Of a DNA stretch of 64,000 bases, positions 59,818-64,000 are shown in pieces. Every line of letters starts with the position of its first letter. Within the stretch, counting starts at the first letter, position 1. This DNA comes from Acetobacter papayae JCM 25143 (GTDB lineage Bacteria > Pseudomonadota > Alphaproteobacteria > Acetobacterales > Acetobacteraceae): positions 1 through 64,000 of the forward strand of contig NZ_BAIN01000004.1 in NCBI RefSeq assembly GCF_000613285.1, read 5' to 3'. The notes under the pieces were generated by a model. The model saw only the letters and a list, made by a program, of their open reading frames with translations, was not told the DNA's origin and did no database searches. The position numbers were made by a program, and so were the translations under genes.

Positions 59818-60608
59818 TCAATCATAATAGTGTGGGAAAATTTTCAGTTTTTCTATGGCCTGCGGGTCATGGAACAGAACAAGCTCGGCATCAAGCTGTG
59901 TTTTGAGGTCGTTAAGACGTTTAATTGAGAGCAGGGCGTCCTGAGCGTTCGTTGTCGATCCGGGGATATGGAGAGCCGTAAAGTTTTCCTGCAGGTCGCC
60001 CGTGTCGAAAGACAGAATCATGGGGCCTGAATGAGGGAGGGTGACAACGGCGGACTGGTGGCCTGGCGTGTGGCCAAAAGTTGTGATGAGGTTCAGACCC
60101 GGAAAAGCCTGCCAGTCGCCATCCCGAAAGTCCCATTGAATATCATCAGAATTAAAATCTTCCTGAATATAGCCGGGGCAGGATGATGATAGGGCGGCAG
60201 TATATTCTTTTCTCTGCACGGAAATGCGCGCATTTTTCAGATATTTTATATAGCCGCAATGATCGAAATGAAGATGCGACAGGATAACCCATGCAATGTC
60301 TTCTTTTCTGATGCCAAGGGCTGCAAGCTGATTTTCAAGATTGTGTGCCGGCTGATGATAGGCGGTGTCATATTCAGGGAAGTAAAATATTTTTGTTTCT
60401 TCGCGGGGTCTTCAATATTGTCTGGGTCCAGCCCCGCATCGAGCAGAACCCATCCATGGCGTGTTTCAAGTAGATAGACGCAGATAGGTTCACACAGCAT
60501 GAAGCGCGGGTCGGCATCGGCTACAGAAACGGATTTAGGCAGAATTTCATATCCGCAAAGAAGGATATAAAGCTTTTTTATATCTGTAGCGCTGTTTTGA
60601 TGCACCAT
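59818..60608 (-). CDS. Metallo-beta-lactamase-fold hydrolase, N-acyl homoserine lactonase-like (frameshifted)
   Basis: About 264 residues from ATG 60608 (MVHQNSATDIKKLYIL). One A is missing near 60391 in an A-run; restored it reads KIFYFPEYDTAYHQPAHNL and then the metal-binding SHLHFDHCG (HxHxDH), later TTFGHTPGHQSAVV (His) and LSFDTGDLQEN (Asp). CEPICVYLLETRHGWVLLDAG is the typical first strand of AttM/AiiA-type lactonases. The 8-base gap to the amidohydrolase gene indicates an operon. The natural lactone is unknown; quorum quenching is possible but not shown. Confidence 0.8.
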
Positions 60609-60615
60609 GTTGGGT

Positions 60616-62096
60616 TTACTGCCTATTTGTATGCAGGTTGCCGGTATAATACCGCCTGATATGCTCCTCCCATGGCACGGTATCGGCATAGGAGGCCGTG
60701 GCCTGCTTCAGGGCGCGCCGCACAATGTCATGGAGTTCTTTTTCCATATCTTCCTGCGGGATAGTCTGGCACTTTCCATTATCCACAATGGTATTTCCAT
60801 TGACGACAAGTGTGCGCACATCACGCCTTGTCAGGCGTGTGAGTAGGAGTTCGGGCAGAATGGCATCTGGTATCTCATAAGGCAGGACACGGTCTGTGTT
60901 GACAATAACTATGTCAGCCGGTCGCCCTTCTTCAAGCAGGCCGCCATTATCGGGGCCTGTAATACTTTCCCGTCCCGTGCGCATCAGGGCATTGAAGCAG
61001 AGCGGCGTGCTGATGCGGCTGTCACCCGGGCCAAGGATGCCGGCTGGGTTGTTTGCATGAGGCCACGCAGAAGGCGGGCTTCTCTTAAAATGTCGTCATC
61101 ATCTTCAAGGGACATACCATCCAGACCGATGCCGAACTTCATGTTTTTGTCGATAATGGTGCTGATGGGAGGCAAGCCGGATGCCAGCCGCATGTTGGAT
61201 GAAATATTGCACGACAGTAGAACACCGCGAGCAGTCAGCAGTTCAATTTCATCGGGGCGCAGCCACACGCCATGTGCCAGTGTTAGTCTGGGTGAAAGCA
61301 GGCCAATCCTGTCAAAATAGTTGACAATACCTTCAGGAAAAGTTGCATCCGCCCATTCCTGCTGAAGGCGGGTTTCGAAAAAATGCATGTGAACACGACG
61401 GCCGGTGCTGGCCGATCGTGCACTGATTGCTTCCAGAGTGGCCCTGTCGGTCCATTGTGGGCCTACGGGGCCGTACTGCACATGGAAAGTCTCGCTTTCC
61501 AGTTCGGCCAGCGCATCGGTAATATCCAGCCCTTCCTGAAGGCTTCTGCGATAGCGTGATGCAGAGAGTGCCGGGAATTGATCCGGGTAGTCAAAAATAT
61601 CCCTGAACGGTGCGCTGCTTTCATACACAAATGGGTTTTCCCCCGCGAAGGGAACCGCAAAGGCAATACGGATACCAACGGCTTTTGCCGCCTTGGCAAC
61701 GCCTTGCGCTTCTTGCAGAAGGGTGCGTCCATTTTGTGTATTATGGCAATGTACTGCCGCACCGATACCGGATTGTGCCATGCGGGCAAAAGCGCAAGCG
61801 GCGTTCAGGAAAGACAGTGTGTGTGGCTCCACACCCAGACGGGAAACCCAGAGTTCGAGCGGGCCATCGGGAATACCGCAGGAAAGTGTGGGCAGGCCCC
61901 GACCGTGGTCATGAGCATTCGCAAAAGCAGGCATGGCAAGAGAGCCTGCCTGCACGTTTTCTCCAGTAGTCGGAACAATGCCCTCAATCACGCCATCACG
62001 GGCACTGAGTGTATGGTTACGCAGAACCGGGCCATGGCCCGGGAGCGGCAGCAGGCGTTCGACTGCCCATGAGGCGCGAGGTGAGGACATGTGCAT
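60616..62096 (-). CDS. Metal-dependent amidohydrolase (frameshifted)
   Basis: About 493 residues of the TRZ/ATZ/cytosine deaminase-like superfamily. Metal ligands: ANAHDHGRGLP (HxH), HMHFFET, LAHGVWL, and the catalytic Asp in GIGLDGMSLEDDDD. One base is missing near 61042; restored it reads PAGILGPGDSR ... FNALMRTGRES, GGLLEEGRPADIVIVN. The start ATG overlaps the lipase stop (ATGA). Hydrolyses or deaminates a ring or amide; substrate unknown. Coupled with the upstream secreted hydrolase and the downstream lactonase. Confidence 0.8.
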
Positions 62097-63355
62097 CAGT
62101 TGAACGGAATACCGGGCAGGGCATCCTGCACCGGGCCGGGGGGTGTCAGGTTGCCGCAGGAGGAGGGCACGGCTTTGCCAGACAGAACATCTTTGACAAA
62201 AATTGCAGAATCAGGAAGCGAGTAATTGACTGCGCCTCCATGGCTCAGGCCGGGATAGGTGTGCCACTGCACGGTGGAACCTGCCCGGCACAGGGCCTGT
62301 GCGGCATCGTACTGTCCCTTTGTGCCTGCCATGCCGTCCGCCAGTCCTGTGCCCAGAAACAGCGGGATGGTTACATGCCCGTCCGGGAGCTCGAAATACC
62401 GGTCCATGTCCTGATCATAGGCGGTAATGTCATGCGCCAGCATTTCTCCCCCCTTGGTAATGTGCAACTCCTTGGCTTTGTCGAACAGGTCGTGCAGGCA
62501 GCCATGTTCGGCAACGCTGAACATGATGCGTCCTTTTTCACTCAGGAGTGTTTTGGGGTCCGTTTCGGGGTGAATGGCCTGATCGCTGCCCGCGAGCCGC
62601 AAGGTGGCAAAAGCCGGGTCCATATTGCTGACCGTGGTATAGCGTTTTTCGTTGGCGTCTTCACTCTGCGGGTGGTCCTGATGGATGGCGGTTACCAGAC
62701 CAGTCATGACCGCAGCCTTGATGCCGAGTTCCGGTGCATAGTGGGGGAAGACCCATGACGCACCCAGTGTTGCACCAGCACCCTGAGATTGTCCGACAAT
62801 CAGCATGGTATTGCGAACAGGGAAGTTTTTCTGGCTCAGAATGGCCCGACCTGCATCTAGAAGGCTGTAAGCTTCGGGTTGATAGAGCAGATAGGGGTGC
62901 ACACCGGGCGTGCCGAGGCCCTGATAGTCGGTGGCTACGATGGCAAAGCCGCGCTTGAGCCACGCGCCAAGATAGGCCGTATCGCGCGCACGCGGGCCCA
63001 TCCATGAAGGCGCGCAGCGATCCGCCACACCGGTGGTACCATGTGCCCAGATGACAACCGGCCAGCCGCCTTTGGGGGCCGGTCCGTCAGGGAACAGCAT
63101 ATAGCCCGAAACAGCGACGTGCTGCTTGGGCTGCATGCCGTCTGTAGAGCTGTACAGGAAGCGATAGGCCGCGCTGGTATCGGCTGGCAGCCAGCTTGCC
63201 TTGAGCGGTTCGGAGCGCAAGATGGTGCCCGGAGCCGCAGTGACAGGGGCCTGCCACTGGTAGAAAGACGAGACATCCGGCGTGGCCATGGCGGGGCTGG
63301 AGAGAAGGCCAAGTGCCAACGGCATGAGAAGAAGTTTTGAAAAATAACCTGACAT
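62096..63355 (-). CDS. Secreted alpha/beta hydrolase, secretory lipase family
   Basis: 419 residues from ATG 63355 (MSGYFSKLLLMPLAL), signal peptide ending at AMA. Features of the LIP/secretory lipase family: VIWAHGTTGVADRCAPS (oxyanion and conserved Cys), nucleophile elbow GQSQGAGA, and a late TYPGLSHGG (His). Four cysteines suggest disulfides in the periplasm. It probably cleaves an ester outside the cytoplasm so that products can enter through the APC permease. The longer in-frame start at 63394 is unlikely. Confidence 0.85.
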   Translation of the reverse strand: MSGYFSKLLLMPLALGLLSSPAMATPDVSSFYQWQAPVTAAPGTILRSEPLKASWLPADTSAAYRFLYSSTDGMQPKQHVAVSGYMLFPDGPAPKGGWPVVIWAHGTTGVADRCAPSWMGPRARDTAYLGAWLKRGFAIVATDYQGLGTPGVHPYLLYQPEAYSLLDAGRAILSQKNFPVRNTMLIVGQSQGAGATLGASWVFPHYAPELGIKAAVMTGLVTAIHQDHPQSEDANEKRYTTVSNMDPAFATLRLAGSDQAIHPETDPKTLLSEKGRIMFSVAEHGCLHDLFDKAKELHITKGGEMLAHDITAYDQDMDRYFELPDGHVTIPLFLGTGLADGMAGTKGQYDAAQALCRAGSTVQWHTYPGLSHGGAVNYSLPDSAIFVKDVLSGKAVPSSCGNLTPPGPVQDALPGIPFN

Positions 63356-63413
63356 GTTGAAGATGCTTTCTCGTCTTGTCTGGGTTCTGGTCATGATGGC
63401 GGGTTAAGGGTGC

Positions 63414-64000
63414 TCAGAGCAACTGCATACGCAAGGTGTCGGCTTCTTTTTGCAGATGGGGCAGATAATCACTTTCCATCTGCTCCTTACTGGCCTGCTC
63501 CAGCCTGATACCGATATTAAGGGCTGCGACGGGTGTTCCATCCCTGCGGAAGAGGGGAACCGCAATGGACCGGAAACCGATCTCCACTTCCTGATCAACA
63601 AGAGTGTATTGTTTTTCCCTTGTTGATAGAAGTATTTTTTCGAGTTTTTTCCTGTCCGTAATCGTGTGCTCGGTAATTTTTTCCATGTCTATGGCTGATA
63701 GGGTTGCATCAAGCTGCTCACTGTCGAGATTAGCCAAAAGAACCCGCCCGACAGCACTGCAATAGGCTGGAAGGCGCAGGCCGATATGCTCCGTTATGCC
63801 AAAAGGCTGTGTGCGACGGGCCGAGGCATAGGTGATCATGACGGCTTCTGTTCTGTCCAGAACCGCCATGGAGCAGGTTGTATTGAGTGTGCGGGCCAGA
63901 CGTTCGCACACAGGCTGGATCAGGGTGGAAATGAGGTTTGACTGAAGGTAAGTGGCTGCAAGTTGCAGCACCCGGGGCTGGAGGCGGAACAGGCGTCCCT
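63414..64000 (-). CDS. IclR-family regulator, C-terminal part (runs off window)
   Basis: The visible 195 residues contain the RLFRLQPRVLQLAATYL linker helix and the IclR effector-binding domain: LRLPAYCSAVGRVLLANL, TLVDQEVEIGFRSIAVPLF and GTPVAALNIGIRL. The DNA-binding domain lies beyond position 64000. The PcaR/PobR type is suggested by SLRLPAYCSA-like motif. It is on the same strand as the lipase-amidohydrolase-lactonase operon, 58 bases upstream, and is a likely regulator of it. Confidence 0.9.
   Translation of the reverse strand, partial: GRLFRLQPRVLQLAATYLQSNLISTLIQPVCERLARTLNTTCSMAVLDRTEAVMITYASARRTQPFGITEHIGLRLPAYCSAVGRVLLANLDSEQLDATLSAIDMEKITEHTITDRKKLEKILLSTREKQYTLVDQEVEIGFRSIAVPLFRRDGTPVAALNIGIRLEQASKEQMESDYLPHLQKEADTLRMQLL

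Noticed and set aside
1-64000. tRNA, rRNA, CRISPR arrays, insertion sequences, prophage or integrase genes
   Set aside because: Looked for on both strands; none could be recognised in this window.

Overview
The window looks like chromosomal DNA of an acetic acid bacterium (Acetobacteraceae, Acetobacter-like). This is an inference from the GC-rich sequence (about 60% by eye), the character of the proteins and the mix of gene families; no rRNA, tRNA, CRISPR array, transposase or prophage gene was seen. Genes are dense on both strands, and several overlap by 4-14 bases in operons.

Layout: 1-6.2 kb carries an Mrp/ApbC fragment, an OpgC-like membrane protein, a periplasmic HtrA protease, a FUSC permease, a 37-residue membrane peptide, a secreted hypothetical protein and a GNAT acetyltransferase. 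6.2-13.1 kb is a nitrogen/amine module: an XRE-cupin regulator, GlxB-GlxC-GlxD (a split glutamate-synthase-like enzyme), a type III glutamine synthetase and an ammonium transporter. 13.1-17.7 kb adds an FAD amine oxidase, an FMN-binding protein and a class I amidotransferase, divergent from a MocR regulator; together the two blocks resemble a gamma-glutamylation route for amines. 17.7-26.1 kb has a cation/proton antiporter, a methyltransferase, a pirin-like protein and an EmrAB-NodT type efflux operon with a divergent LysR regulator. 26.2-35.8 kb has ManC, glycerate kinase and the PbpC/alpha-2-macroglobulin pair. 36.2-48.4 kb is a formate dehydrogenase island: molybdate-binding protein, MobA, FdhD, FdhABC (cysteine form), FdhE, MoeA and MobB, with a LysR/hydrolase/glutathionyl-hydroquinone reductase operon inside it. 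48.4-56.6 kb has lipoproteins, Tag-AlkB alkylation repair, a second FUSC permease, LysR, and NsrR divergent from flavohemoglobin Hmp with a perfect operator palindrome between them. 56.6-64 kb is an uncharacterised catabolic locus: LuxR-type regulator, APC permease, SDR, metallo-beta-lactamase-fold lactonase, amidohydrolase, secreted lipase/esterase and IclR.

The most striking global property is that about 25 genes are interrupted by small frameshifts. Nearly all are explained by loss of one base, a few by loss of two or gain of one, and many lie in short G or C runs; the downstream frame carries on the same protein family each time. This includes essential-type genes and reads as uncorrected sequencing or assembly error rather than biological decay. 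I therefore give each such gene as one CDS spanning its whole extent, with the shift positions noted. Boundaries of single uninterrupted reading frames should not be taken as gene boundaries here.
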